Source of the DNA: Ascochyta rabiei
Taxonomy: Eukaryota; Ascomycota; Dothideomycetes; Pleosporales; Didymellaceae
Length of the DNA: 64,000 bases
Reading direction: 5' to 3'
Assembly (NCBI RefSeq): GCF_004011695.2
Contig: NC_082426.1
Span: 124,001 to 188,000 of the forward strand
The notes under the pieces are model-generated. The model was not told the DNA's origin and did not search any database. It saw only the letters and a list, made by a program, of their open reading frames with translations. Shown piece by piece: positions 22,325 through 33,550 of the stretch. The position numbers and the translations under genes are program-made. Positions within the stretch are counted from its first letter, which is position 1. Each line of letters starts with the position of its first letter.

Positions 22325-25300
22325 TCAACGCCTGCTCTTCCCCTTTGTTGTCTTGACCACCCTCGCCTTGCCCTTCTTGGGCGGCTCGTACTCAGTGGAG
22401 TGGGTGTAGCCGTACTCATCAAGCATAATGCTGTTTGTCCAGAGGAGGCAGCGCTCCTTCGCTTCCTCCTTCTCCGCATACGCTTTACCGCGCGTCGAGA
22501 TTCGGGGCTTGCTGTCTTCGTCGTCGTCGTCCCCTTCTGCTCTCTCCGCTCTCGTAAGATGCCTCTTCATCTTCTCCATGTATTCCGCGATCCGGTCACG
22601 GAAGATTTGCAATTCCTTACGAAGTTGCTTCTCACGGTGGCCTCGCTCATCCAGCCAGACAATCAGCTTATCAATGTCCTCGGGGTCGTCGTAGTAGGCC
22701 CAGTCCTTGGAAGTAGTAAGATGTGTCGATCCTTCTTCCTTCTCTTTCCGTTGTGGGATGGTGAACTTGAACCGTTGCATGTCTTGCGACAGAGCGGGCT
22801 CCTCCAGACAGGGCTGAAGCTCCTCCGCATCTGGCCCCTGAACCCAAATACGTCCGTTGGCATATCCGTACTGAGCGGTGGAACTGTTAGGAACACCACC
22901 AAAGGGCATTCCGTTGTGTTCAAACCAGTAGTACTTGTTCAGGAACCGATCCTTACCCAGCACTTTGCTGCGATGGACAAGAGTCTCGCGGAGGTCGTCG
23001 TCCAGCTCGTTGATATTTGCCTCGCACTCCTTCAGTTCCTCTTTCTTCTCGTCGAGGGCCTTCAACAACTTCTCCCATTCTTTCTGTCTTTTGTTTTTCT
23101 CGGCTTCGATCTTTGCCTTCTTAGCCTTCTCCTTTCGGGCCTCTTCGACGGCCGCCTTGCGCTTGTTCTTGGTGCGAGTTCTACTCTTCGCTGCGGATGC
23201 ATCTTCAGACTCATTGACGTCTCCTTCTGCGATTTCAGTGACAGACTCCGGTACGCTGACCATCGACACGTCTTCGTTCTCTTTCATATCTGAAGGCGAT
23301 GCTGGTGTATTCTCAGGCAGCTTGATCTTACGTTCGAGATCCAGCTTAAACAGCTCATCGGCCCTGTATCTAATGTTAATCCACATCTCAGAATCATCAC
23401 AACGTCAACTTACAGTTCCTTGCGCTTCCTTTGAAACTCAATCTTCTCCTTGCGTAGTCGAGTCATCTCTAGGGAAGCTGCGTTCAACTGATCTCGGAAA
23501 GCCTCGGTGGTGACAGTCAAGCGCAGAGCTTGATCTAGTGCCGAGACGCGCAAGTTGACATCTAAATTACGGTAATTCTCCGCGATGTTCTCCATAGTGG
23601 GCTCCTGGTCGCCTGGCACAAGAGCGGTAAGGACCTCGTCGCAAGTGTCCTTCTGGATTGGATCAAAAGACAGGCGGTATAGAAGGGCAACAAAAATCGA
23701 TTGCCAACCTCCATTCTGGAAATTTCGAGTTTTCAACTGCTCGATCCAGTCAAAGTCAGCCAAGAACTCAGCAGCCTTGTGGAGCTCCTTTGGTGGCTCA
23801 GGTGTAGGAGTTCGAGGCTTTTCGATGATTTGTTGCACCTCTGATTTTCTCAAACTGCTGCGGGTGGTTCGTTTTGGTGGCTCTGGCTCTGGCGCTGGTG
23901 TAGAGTCTCTGCTTGAAGCCTCTTCATCTGACTCATCTAACTCAGTCATGTGCGGCAGAGGAGCCTGAAGCTTGCCATTTTCGTTGACAATTTGCTTGAG
24001 CACAGAACAATGGACTTCTACAAATAGCTCGCAGTCTTGCTCTTCCGAAGTGTATCGCATGGCATCCGCGAAATCGTCAAACGTAAACGAGTCGAGCATG
24101 TAAATAGTATCGTGTACGTTGAGTGTCTCCCAAGCGCAGAGGAGTGGACCAATGCTCTTCATCAAAATCCCAGTCTGTTGGTCTTCTGGCGGTGCCTCAA
24201 CGCCTTCGGGTACATCGTCAGAAAAGAACTTCAGAGCCGGTCGCACGGTACTCAAGCGAGGTTGAGAGATTTCCAAGTCTTCAATAGGGTATTTGATCGG
24301 TTCGAAGGGCTTTGACGACAGTGCCGGTTGTGACTGTTGCTGTTGCTGTTGTTGCTGTTGTTGTTGTTGTTGCTGTTGCTGTTGTTGTTGTTGTTGTTGC
24401 TGCGGAGGGTTGCGTGGCGCAAACTGTTGGTATTGCATGAAGCCATTCTGGAAGGGAAGATTGACAGGCAATGCACCAGGAGGATGGTGCATGATGTGCG
24501 CGAGATTGGGTGGTAAGGCATTTTGTGGCATGTTGAGGGGAACCCCTTGTGGGAGGTGATGAGGGGGTCCTGGATGCACAAATTGAGGGGGACCTCCTAC
24601 CATCTGTTGTGGAAAGCCTTGGGGGTGTGGGTGCATGAGGTGAGACGGATGTTGTACGTGAGGAGGGTTTGTCGCAAAGTTGACGAACGCGTGTGGTCCT
24701 TGAGCAGATGTTTGAGATGGATGTCCATTGATATGGGGCGAGTGTCCGTTTGCCAACTGATGCGAGTAGGTCTGTTGAATAGGCGGACTGCCCCCGTTTT
24801 GCTGAGAGCCATTGATCAGCTTCTTTTGCGCCATTACTGCGTCTCGTGTCTTGTTGTCAGGGATTTTGGTGGGGATCTTGTAGCGTTTCGACAGATGCTC
24901 CTTGGCCATCCAGGGTGCACCAATCCACGACTCTCTCGAAACCGTGCTGCGAAGAAATTGCTTCAAGATCAATTTCGAGTAGTACTTCCTGTCCCTCTGC
25001 ATGTCCGCAGCCCTGTATTTGGTAATGGGCTCGTTGTTGTCGTCCATGGTAACGACGTAGGTGTAGGACCGATATTGCTCATCTGGTGACCGTGTGAAGG
25101 CGTTTTGATGCAGCTGGCTACTGTCACTGATGTCTGTGATCACGCCGTAGCGGCGGGCGATAGGGCCTTCAACCTCGATGGAAACCCTATCACCGACAAG
25201 GTAATGTTCCTTAAAATGCTGCTCATAGTTAGTGCTGCACCGCAGAGATACGATCCATGTCTAATAGAGCATCCACTTACATCAAACACAAGGTTGACTA

Positions 25301-25936
25301 TCATTCGTCATTAGCTATCACCCGAGAAGAGAAGAATACGTAGAACTTACCCAAGTCGTCCATGCGTGGAGTAGTCAAGAACTGGACAAAGTGGAGGACA
25401 CGAGACCTCAAAGCATCAGGAAAGATGCTGTCAATCTCCCTTGAAGCTTCCGTCTGCGTTTCCGTTACCTTGATGCCCTCCCAGACTGGCTCGGAGCTCA
25501 CCTGGCTCTCCATGGCTTCGAAGAAGGTGTAGCCTGAATGCCCGGTCGACTCGCAGGTAAAGAGTTTCTGTGGCACGTGTCAGCACTGTGATCTCCAACT
25601 GCATGGCCCACAGTTCCAGCGCGCCTACCTGAGCGTAGAAGTCGCACCTAAAGAAAGATCAGTAAGCCGCAGAACTCGACGTCATTTCGGTAGTGCATCA
25701 TACCGCCTGAGATACTTCTCATAGTCGTTGTAGACCTCTCCCGTTTTCTCGATGACCCAGACCTGCCCGGCGATCTTAGTTTGTCACACACCAAAAATTG
25801 GTAGTAGGCTAGCTCATACCTCATCGTGTTCGGCGACGTTTTTCGGCGGGGGGTCGAACTTCACTGGCTTGCGTTTGAAGAGCACCTGTTCCAGTCAGAC
25901 CCCAAGCTTGAAGAGCTAGGCGTGGTACTATACCAT
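22325..25936 (-). CDS. ITC1: ISWI chromatin-remodelling complex subunit Itc1 (WAC/DDT/WHIM protein)
   Basis: Accessory subunit of the ISWI (Isw2-type, ACF-like) nucleosome-spacing complex. Eight exons on minus: 25936-25934 (ATG alone), 25885-25820, 25762-25704, 25647-25629, 25567-25351, 25297-25281, 25218-23414, 23369-22325; 1076 aa. All joins are in phase. The WAC domain is VLFKRKPVKF, EVWVIEKTGEVYNDYEKYLRR, CDFYAQ, KLFTCESTGHSGYTFFEAM. The DDT region lies in the large exon (LLCAWETLNVHDTIYMLDSFTFDDFADAM), followed by WHIM-type blocks (WQSIFVALLYRLSF; ETLVHRSKVLGKDRFLNKYYWFEHNGMPFG). An Asn/His/Pro/Gln-rich linker holds a 23-residue Gln run. The C terminus is coiled and basic. Confidence 0.9.
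24334..24402 (-). repeat. CAG/CAA trinucleotide tract encoding 23 glutamines in ITC1
   Basis: 69 nt of mixed CAG and CAA codons (read on minus), uninterrupted, between the WAC and DDT regions. Mixed codons imply moderate rather than extreme length instability. Confidence 0.95.
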
Positions 25937-27010
25937 ATTGCTGGACTATGGGCTCATGTGAAGCTCCCACGCGCTCTTGCAATCGCGTTGCGACCTTCGG
26001 GAACACCGCGCAGCCACAGTCGCGTCGCGTAGGCTCGGGTTGGTCGGTCGAGCTTGGGTTTTTGATTGTGCGACTCCTCTGGGAGTTACTGGAGGTAGGT
26101 ATTAGCTACCGCGACACGCCCGACTATGGTGTCGTAAAAGTTGTCGCAAGCTTCGTAGATCCGAAAGGCGTTCCGAGACGCGTCGTTTGGTTCCGAGAGC
26201 GCGTTTCTTCGTTTCGTGATTGATTCTGTGGCAGTTGTGGACGCAGAGGTTGAGGCAATCGAGGGGCGAGAACGGCAGGATGACGAGAAACACTTCAATG
26301 GGGGGACAGAGGAAAGAAGTAGTAGAGTGCGCGGGTAGTCCATGCCTTGGCGGACCCATACTCTAAACGGCATGGACCTCTCTCAGTGCTCCCTCACACA
26401 CGCCGACCTTCTGCACACCGCTGCAACGTCAACACCGGCGTATTTGGACTTGTTTTGATCGTCGAGATGAGTTTGAACAAGCTGCGAAAGCTGTGAGTCG
26501 CTTGCATCTGTTTCAAAAGTGATGTTCGCGGACTCTATGGTAGGTACGTCAAGCCGGAGGGCTCATGGCCTTGAGCCACCAAGCAAACCAATTGACAGGC
26601 CTGACCCACTTCGCCCTGGGCATAGCCATCCGTTTCACCAACTCAAACAATAAGCCATGGGGTATGCTGCAAACGATTCTTAACTGCATACTTTGGTTCT
26701 TGCTTGCTATGTGAAGTTGATCTGTTCCACTATCTGATACCAAGCTCCGCTCCTTCGATTTACCGTATGCCTTCAAGGTCAACGAAAGGCCGGCGGATAT
26801 AAGTAAAAACCGTCCTACCAGACGACGGTCTTCCAAAGTCTGTGAGATATCATTCACAATTGATACGTCTCTTCTTTTCGAACCGTCATGCCTCACTGTG
26901 AACGAGAAAAAAGGTCACGCTATTAGACGTTTGACAAACACCAGACAGGTGGCGTGGACTCAGATTTAGTTCTGGTAGTTTGATTGAAGTCAGAGCATCT
27001 CTGAGCCAGC
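25937..27010. other. Intergenic, ITC1 promoter and ALG8 3' flank
   Basis: 1074 bp. The ITC1 promoter is adjacent to 25937. ATG at 26467 followed by a good donor (CT/GTGAGT) suggests a tiny spliced plus-strand ORF ending near 26653, but it is too short to assert. A 115-codon minus ORF at 26549-26896 shows no family features. Confidence 0.4.
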
Positions 27011-28853
27011 TCATGTATCGAAGTAGACTACCAGAAACCCTAGCCAGCTGCTGACTACACCAACAGCCGAGTATGAGCTTATAAACATAAGGGGGAGGAA
27101 CTCGTAACGTGAGCCGAACATGATACTGTGGAAAACCGAGCAGTACGCAATCAGAGGAACAGACAGAGCAATGTAGACGATAGAGAAGCGGTCAAGCAGG
27201 AAGAGGCGACGTTCGGATGATCTGTGTAGCAGTGTTAGTCGAGCTTGCGAGGACTGACGGTTGTACTTACGCTGGCGCAAGCCTGTCAAAGGTTAACAGG
27301 AACAGTACAAGCCAGAAAATGGTATAAACTGTCTTGATGGGAAACTCGGCTGCTGTGAACAAAAGTGGAAATAGCGAGACGTGGCCGGCGACCGCCAGAG
27401 GTCGGAAAGCACCAAAGTACCGACGATCCCGGAGCGCAACCAAGCTAAACGGTATGATGACAAGCAAGATTGCTTTCTCGTGAACGTGCCAACCGAAGAG
27501 GAAGGAGGCATAGCCGCAGAGAGTGACCGCGCCAACAAATGTCTCCCATGTTGGCTTGTATAGGAGGCGGAGAAGAACAGGCTGCCAAGAATCAGTATCC
27601 ATTCCTTGCATTCCAGTGAGAAGCTTACAATCTGTGCGCCTAGAGTGAGGAGGAAGCATGTAAGGGGCACGATGTCGGGAAGCACAGCGAAAGAGGAGTC
27701 GCCGACAAGTCCTCTCGTGACGCTGTTCACCGCGTCCTGGTTGACGGTCAGACCAAGACGAGGGGCCACTGTGGATCATTTAGCTCGCTTCTAGAAGTAC
27801 ATGTGAGTGATGGGACGTACGATAGATGAGTACTCTATCAGTGAAGGAATACATTGCCCAAATATTTGGGGCCCAATAGGCGTGGCAAAGTCCACGGGAG
27901 AACGGAAACAAGCGTCTAACTACTTGTTCGAGTTGGCCCCACAGTGCAAAGGGGCCGAAGGCACTGGCGAAGACTGCGGTGATACCTATGCCCAGCTTGA
28001 CGCAGTTGAGAAAGCGTACAGAGATGTACGGAAAGCTTCGCCGTTCGCCCAGACAGTATGCGCGAAGAAGGAAGACAAAGTAGGCCGGCGCTAGATACAG
28101 GTAGATGTGCTTGAGGCACAAGAGCGCTGCAAACAGAATACCAGACCAGAGTATTGTCGATTTGCTGCGTGCTAGTACCATGGACAGCACGAGGACACCA
28201 TAAAGGAAGCCATTGTACTGGAAGTGAATGTGATCAATGATCAGCAGACCAGGCGAAAGGAGTATGGACAATGCAGCAGCATGTGCTGTCAGCTTGGACT
28301 TTGAAGTCTTGACGTAGCTGGACGAAGGTCAGCATGACTGGACAGGCTAGAGGGGACACTGCAGTACAGATGCAAAGCATAGACCAGGACCAATTCAGTA
28401 AGAATAACAGTTGCTCGCTGGAAGTAAATGGTCTGCCAGCTGTCGTAGTTGAGGTCCTTCACATTCAGCAAGGCAGGTTCGACGTAAGCGGCAGCTTGGG
28501 ACATGAGCCATTCAAAGTACGCAAAGAATGGTGGATAGTCGAGAGTCCATTCTGAGGTTTTCTATAACCTGAGTCAGACTTGTCTCGATAGCTTGCAGGT
28601 GTCGGTTCTGGATGCTCACTTCGTAGTACCATTCTTTGATGGAGAGCGAGTGGGTCAGAGCGAGCCAGTTGCGGTGGACTTCGAAATCGGTTGACTTGCT
28701 AGCCAAGAGGGTGAGCACACGGGTCCATGCATGGATATCCGATTTCGCCATGAGAACCTACTATGCGGGAAACAGCAGGACCTTGAAGGCTGTCGCCACG
28801 ACGGCGCACTGCGCAATAGTCGGATACAATTCTGACATGATTGGGACATCCAT
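27011..28853 (-). CDS. ALG8: Dolichyl-P-Glc:Glc1Man9GlcNAc2-PP-dolichol alpha-1,3-glucosyltransferase
   Basis: Adds the second glucose to the lipid-linked oligosaccharide in the ER lumen for N-glycosylation. Seven exons on minus: 28853-28762, 28698-28620, 28561-28368, 28317-27821, 27768-27629, 27581-27271, 27221-27011; 507 aa, all in phase. Joins recreate ALG8 signatures: [97 protein letters not shown] and [21 protein letters not shown]. About ten or more membrane spans. [10 protein letters not shown] distinguishes it from ALG6. The upstream Met ([10 protein letters not shown]) is used; the fifth-codon Met downstream (MSELY) is an alternative. Confidence 0.93.
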
Positions 28854-30350
28854 TGCTGGTGGGCAAGCAACAGGCGAAAAGACCAGAGTTGGGGGGAGGC
28901 AATCGGAGGTTGGCTGCCTGGTCCAAGCGCCGAGGTATCCACTCCTGGAGGGGAAGGTTGGAACGCAGACACTGCCAGACAGAAATGCCAGTTCGGATGA
29001 CACGGCAGCTCTACAAAGTCAATTCCGTGTATGGGTTTGCAAATCAACCACGGCCGAGCAACGTGACCAGGCTCTTCTTTCTTTCCTCACGATCATGAAA
29101 CGAGGCGTTCGCGGTGCTCTCCGCTAATGCTGGGGCTGAAGCGTCCACGGAACTTGCGCCGCAGTACCTAGCGATGAGCTCTGGACCCGGTCGAAACAGC
29201 CAGGCGCCAGAAGCCAAAAAGACGCCGGGCCGTGTTCGTTGGTTTTGTTGGATTTGGGAAAGTGGTGCTGTTAGTCAGGCACGAGTCTGCAAGCACCCGC
29301 TGCGCCGCGCTGCATCAGCCCTGCCGTGGTGATCGGCGGCGGCGGCGGCAAGCTGAGTGACGTGAGACATGACAGGCAGACACGTCGCTGCAAGGCTCAA
29401 GGCTCAAGGCTCAAGGCTCAAGGCTCAAGCAATGCGACGCCACATTGCACAATGGCACAGGCGTTGGCAACGGTGGATGGTGGCACGGTTTGCAGGGCGC
29501 CGGCGTTGCAGGGTGGACAGTGGACAGCATGGCATGTGCGTGCAATTCGGCAGCCGCGCCAGTCCGTATTGGGGGCTTCATTTGCGCTGCCTTCTCCTGT
29601 CTCGCAACGCGCCGAGAGCAGAGCATTTTCTACCCACCTCTCTTATTTCCCTTTCCCTTTCCCACCTCCGCCATCAGGTCGCGCTCTCTCCCGCCGTCCT
29701 TTCGCTCCTTATCTACCCTTCTCCCAGCCCCGAGGCCCCTGGCAGAGTCGGCCTTTTTGCCTCGTTCATTCTTATTGTTCGCTCATTCAGCACCGGCGAC
29801 CGCAAAACAAGCCCGAGGCCAGCATCTGCCCTTGAGCACGCCGCCTCTAATTCTGTCCCGTCCGTGGCCATTGCTTGAGATCAGCAGCTTATAATCTGCC
29901 CCTAATCCCGTGCCCGAATCCTCCACTCGACCCTGCCTTGCTGGTCTGGTCGACGTCTGCTCAGACTCGGTATACCTTGGAGCCCGCCAGCTGCTGTAGA
30001 CTCGTTTGGCCTTCGATTCCGCGCGATCCACCCTATATTCAGTCCCCACTTAGCATTGCGCCCTTGGATGTAAGCACCCCCCCCCCCTCCTGTCGCCGAG
30101 CTTCGTTACCGTCCCAACTCAGGCCAGCCGACTGACTGCCCCCAGACTGTCTTGCAAAGCATTGACGCATTAGCTTCTACGCTTCGCATCCTTGGCCACC
30201 ATCTTGCAACCGGTTGCACCTTCATCTTCGACCATACATATTTCGCCGTCCGGTCCGTCGAGTCCTGGACGCAGTAATACATCGCTCACCACGGCTGTAC
30301 TATCTCACAACTCGCGGGACAGCTTCGGTCTGCCACCGCACCTGCTTGGA
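28854..30350. promoter_or_regulatory. Long divergent intergenic region, ALG8 and MRN1 upstream sequences
   Basis: 1.5 kb. Holds a heptamer repeat at 29394-29428, a CT-rich tract near 29638-29680 of the kind seen at fungal promoters, and a run of 13 C after a GATGTAAGC donor-like site near 30069. The frame of the downstream RRM gene stays open without an ATG from 30174. No separate gene supported. Confidence 0.45.
29394..29428. repeat. GGCTCAA heptamer, five copies
   Basis: Five perfect tandem 7-bp units, continuing a partial unit on either side, in the long upstream region of MRN1. Confidence 0.95.
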
Positions 30351-32858
30351 ATGCAACACGACGGAACCTCGTCGGCACCGACTGGACCTCGTCTGCAGTC
30401 GAGCTTTCTGCGGCAGATGAACGGCCAGATGAACGGCCAGATGAACGGCGCTCACCATGGCTTCTCCCATGGAGCCTTCGCTACGAACCAGCCAGGCTAT
30501 GCCGACAGGCACCCTGAGAGGTCCAACAACATGTCCATCAACACTGGCAGGCTGAACCCTAGCAACCAGAATGGCGCTGACATGCAGACTCCTGGCACTG
30601 GATACGACATGAACTTCACCCCTCTGCTGCCTTCTCAGCTTCTTCTGGGCAGCCCTTTCCAACCCGGTTCTCCCTCAGCTTTCGCCTCACCCCAGTTCCA
30701 GAGCTTTGGCAATTTCGCTGCTCAGAACCAAGCGCAGCAGAACAACCAGTCTAACCACATGGGTAGCCCCTTGCAGCAGCCCCTTTCACCCCAGTTGTAC
30801 CAGAGTCTCGTTTCGCCCACAAGCATGAACGGGCCTGGTTTCTTTGCTGGTCCTCAGTCGCCTACTGGAGCTTTCGGTGGCTTTGGAGCTCAGGGTCTTG
30901 GTGGATTTGGTTCTTCCATGCCCATTGCCCCAGGTCTGGTCTCTGGCACCAGCAGGACCGTCTACCTTGGCAACATCCCCCCGGAGACATCTGCCGAGGA
31001 AATCCTTGGCCACGTAAGAAGTGGTCAAATCGAGTCCGTCAGGCTCTTGCCAGACAAGAACTGCGCCTTCATTTCCTTCCTCGACAGCAGCTCTGCCACC
31101 CACTTCCATTCGGACGCCATTTTGAAAAAGCTGTCGATCCGCGGTCAGGACATCAAGATCGGGTGGGGCAAACCCTCGCAGGTGCCCACATCAGTGGCCC
31201 TTGCCGTCCAACAGTCAGGGGCTTCCCGAAATGTTTACCTTGGCAATCTACCTGAGGATGTCTCTGAAGACGAGCTGCGCGAGGACCTCAGCAAATTCGG
31301 CCCCATCGACACTGTCAAGATTGTCCGCGAGAAAGCCATTGGCTTTGTTCACTTCCTGTCGATTGGCAACGCCATCAAGGCTGTTGCCCAACTTCCCCAG
31401 GAACCCAAGTGGCAGGCTCCCCGCCGTGTCTACTACGGCAAGGACCGATGCGCTTACGTCTCCAAGACTCAGCAGCAGAACGCTGCGCAGTACCTCGGCA
31501 TTGCTCCTGGCTACGCTCACGTTCTGAACGGTGCCGATCGTGATATGATCTCCAACGCTCTCGCTCAGCAATCTGTGGCAGCTGCAGCTGTCGCGACATC
31601 TGCTGGTGGTGTCAACAACTTGGGCAACCGTACTGTTTACTTGGGAAACATCCATCCCGAGACAACCATTGAGGAAATTTGCAACGTTGTCCGTGGTGGT
31701 CTCCTTCATCACATCAGGTATATCCCTGACAAGCACATCTGCTTCGTAACCTTCATCGACCCTACCTCTGCCGCATCCTTCTATGCGCTCAGCAACCTTC
31801 AGGGCTTGATGATCCACAACCGCCGTCTCAAGATTGGTTGGGGTAAGCACTCTGGCGCTCTGCCGCCTGCGATTGCACTGGCCGTCAGCGGAGGAGCATC
31901 GCGTAACGTGTACATTGGTAACCTTGACGAATCTTGGACTGAGGACCGTCTCAGGCAGGACTTCTCGGAGTACGGTGAAATCGAGCTAGTCAACACCCTC
32001 CGCGAGAAGAGCTGCGCTTTTGTCAACTTCACCAACATCGCCAACGCTATCAAGGCTATCGAAGCCATCCGAGGGCGCGAGGAGTACAAGCGTTTCAAGG
32101 TTAACTTTGGCAAGGACCGCTGCGGCAACCCACCTCGTCAGATGAACAACAATCAGTCTCAGGCCCAGCAAGCTGGTAGTGATGGATTGCAATCACCGTC
32201 GCCTATCAGCGGTCTGCAGCCTAACCGCGGTGTTGGTCCGTCGGTTTCACCAACTGGCTCTGGCGCCCCCGGCTCGGGAGGCAGTACCAACGGCCAGTTT
32301 CCTTCGGTCCAGGCACCTGCCCCGGCCAACATCTTGAACACTGGCAACAACAACCCGTTGATGATGTACCTCCAGGCCCAGCAACAGCAACAACAGCAGG
32401 CCGAGGTTGGTCTTCAGCAGCAGCAACAGCACAACCAGCAGCAGCAGCAGCAGCAGCAACAGACTTATCAGTCTCCCCAAGCTGCTTTCTATGGCGCTGA
32501 TCTGAATTCAACCTCGCAGCCCCACCACTCGCACGCATCGCACAACAGCACCTCGAGCTTCAGCCTCATGAACAGTACACCTAACGGCAACAACTCTGGT
32601 GCTACCACCGTTGGCGGTCTGCTTGCTCCCTCCAATCTCAATGCTCGTGCCCAGCATTCTCGTGCTGTCAGCCTCCCCGTTTTCACCCAAGGTCCTTTCA
32701 ACCAACCCCTCACGAGCCAAGCAACCCAGCAAGGCTCATTCGGTAGCTTGAGCTCCGGCATTGGTGGTTTCGGCAGCGGCAACGGTGGGTACGGCCTTGC
32801 CATCCAGGGCGACGGTGGTCTGAACGGGTGGGCTGAAGAGGAAGTTGGTGCCCAGTGA
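30351..32858 (+). CDS. MRN1: Four-RRM RNA-binding protein, Mrn1/Nrd1 type
   Basis: Post-transcriptional regulator related to yeast Mrn1 and fission-yeast Nrd1. Single visible exon; 835 aa from the first in-frame ATG (LLG/MQHDG). The frame is open a further 53 codons upstream to a TTG at 30192 with coding-like Ser/Thr/Pro sequence, so an upstream start exon or near-cognate start is possible. Four RRMs: RTVYLGNIPPETSAEEI, RNVYLGNLPEDVSEDEL, RTVYLGNIHPETTIEEI and RNVYIGNLDESWTEDRL, with RNP1-like CAFISFLD, GFVHFLSI, CFVTFIDP and CAFVNFTN. The N terminus has a QMNG repeat. The C terminus is Gln-rich, with CAG/CAA runs at about 32380-32465, and Gly-rich. Confidence 0.9.
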   Translation: MQHDGTSSAPTGPRLQSSFLRQMNGQMNGQMNGAHHGFSHGAFATNQPGYADRHPERSNNMSINTGRLNPSNQNGADMQTPGTGYDMNFTPLLPSQLLLGSPFQPGSPSAFASPQFQSFGNFAAQNQAQQNNQSNHMGSPLQQPLSPQLYQSLVSPTSMNGPGFFAGPQSPTGAFGGFGAQGLGGFGSSMPIAPGLVSGTSRTVYLGNIPPETSAEEILGHVRSGQIESVRLLPDKNCAFISFLDSSSATHFHSDAILKKLSIRGQDIKIGWGKPSQVPTSVALAVQQSGASRNVYLGNLPEDVSEDELREDLSKFGPIDTVKIVREKAIGFVHFLSIGNAIKAVAQLPQEPKWQAPRRVYYGKDRCAYVSKTQQQNAAQYLGIAPGYAHVLNGADRDMISNALAQQSVAAAAVATSAGGVNNLGNRTVYLGNIHPETTIEEICNVVRGGLLHHIRYIPDKHICFVTFIDPTSAASFYALSNLQGLMIHNRRLKIGWGKHSGALPPAIALAVSGGASRNVYIGNLDESWTEDRLRQDFSEYGEIELVNTLREKSCAFVNFTNIANAIKAIEAIRGREEYKRFKVNFGKDRCGNPPRQMNNNQSQAQQAGSDGLQSPSPISGLQPNRGVGPSVSPTGSGAPGSGGSTNGQFPSVQAPAPANILNTGNNNPLMMYLQAQQQQQQQAEVGLQQQQQHNQQQQQQQQQTYQSPQAAFYGADLNSTSQPHHSHASHNSTSSFSLMNSTPNGNNSGATTVGGLLAPSNLNARAQHSRAVSLPVFTQGPFNQPLTSQATQQGSFGSLSSGIGGFGSGNGGYGLAIQGDGGLNGWAEEEVGAQ

Positions 32859-33550
32859 AAGCCAGACGCACGAGCAAAACAGGGTTGACCCAACTTTTGG
32901 ACTGCCCTTCACATCTTCTCTTATATCCCCTTTCTTTGCATTTTGACCTAGGGAATGGAAGGCGTCACATGCATGGATCCGATTTGATGCGATCTGATGT
33001 CGAGTAAATTGTTGTAATCTGAACGTTGCTTTGTTACACCCTTAACATGCCTCTTTGTCACTCTTTTCTCTGTTGTAGTTTACATATCTGTAGGGATCTT
33101 AAGAAGCGGAACGTGTGCTAACGGGCCTGTCGAGGCAGCCAGGCGGAGGTACGAAAGCAAAGAAATGATAATCTGTCACCCTTTCTTTCTTTGTGTTCTA
33201 GCTATGTGTACCTTTGTGAGATTTTGGTGCCGATTGCGTGAGGCTGGATTGGATGGCTTTGCCTTTCGACAGCTACTCCACGCGACGTCTTCCACCGGTT
33301 CTGTTGTGGTTTCGGATCTGGCTGAGCCCTTCATTGACTCTTTCCTCTACCTAGCCGCGTCTGACCGCTTGTGACGTGGTGTAGAGCAGGACGAGGGGCT
33401 CCTAAAAGCAGGTCTGTGTGCTCGCCAATGCCAACTGGAGAACAGAATTTAGCACTGATAGCTCAAGCTAGCCGCACATCCGGGCGTGTCCCTCCAGTAC
33501 AGGGCGTGTCCCTCCAGTACAGGGCGTGTCCCTCCAGTACAGTGCGTGCT
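32859..33550. other. Intergenic between convergent MRN1 and MED20
   Basis: 692 bp. Contains the MRN1 3'UTR and a 20-bp x3 repeat near the MED20 stop. Small ORFs have no recognisable features. Confidence 0.45.
33482..33541. repeat. 20-bp tandem repeat, three copies
   Basis: Unit beginning GGGCGTGTCCCTCCAGTACA, three near-perfect copies, ending 9 bp before the MED20 stop codon on the opposite strand, so within its 3' flank. Confidence 0.95.

Noticed and set aside
22400..23293. 297-codon plus-strand ORF
   Set aside because: Shadow of the last ITC1 exon; hydrophobic composition comes from reading Lys/Glu codons backwards.
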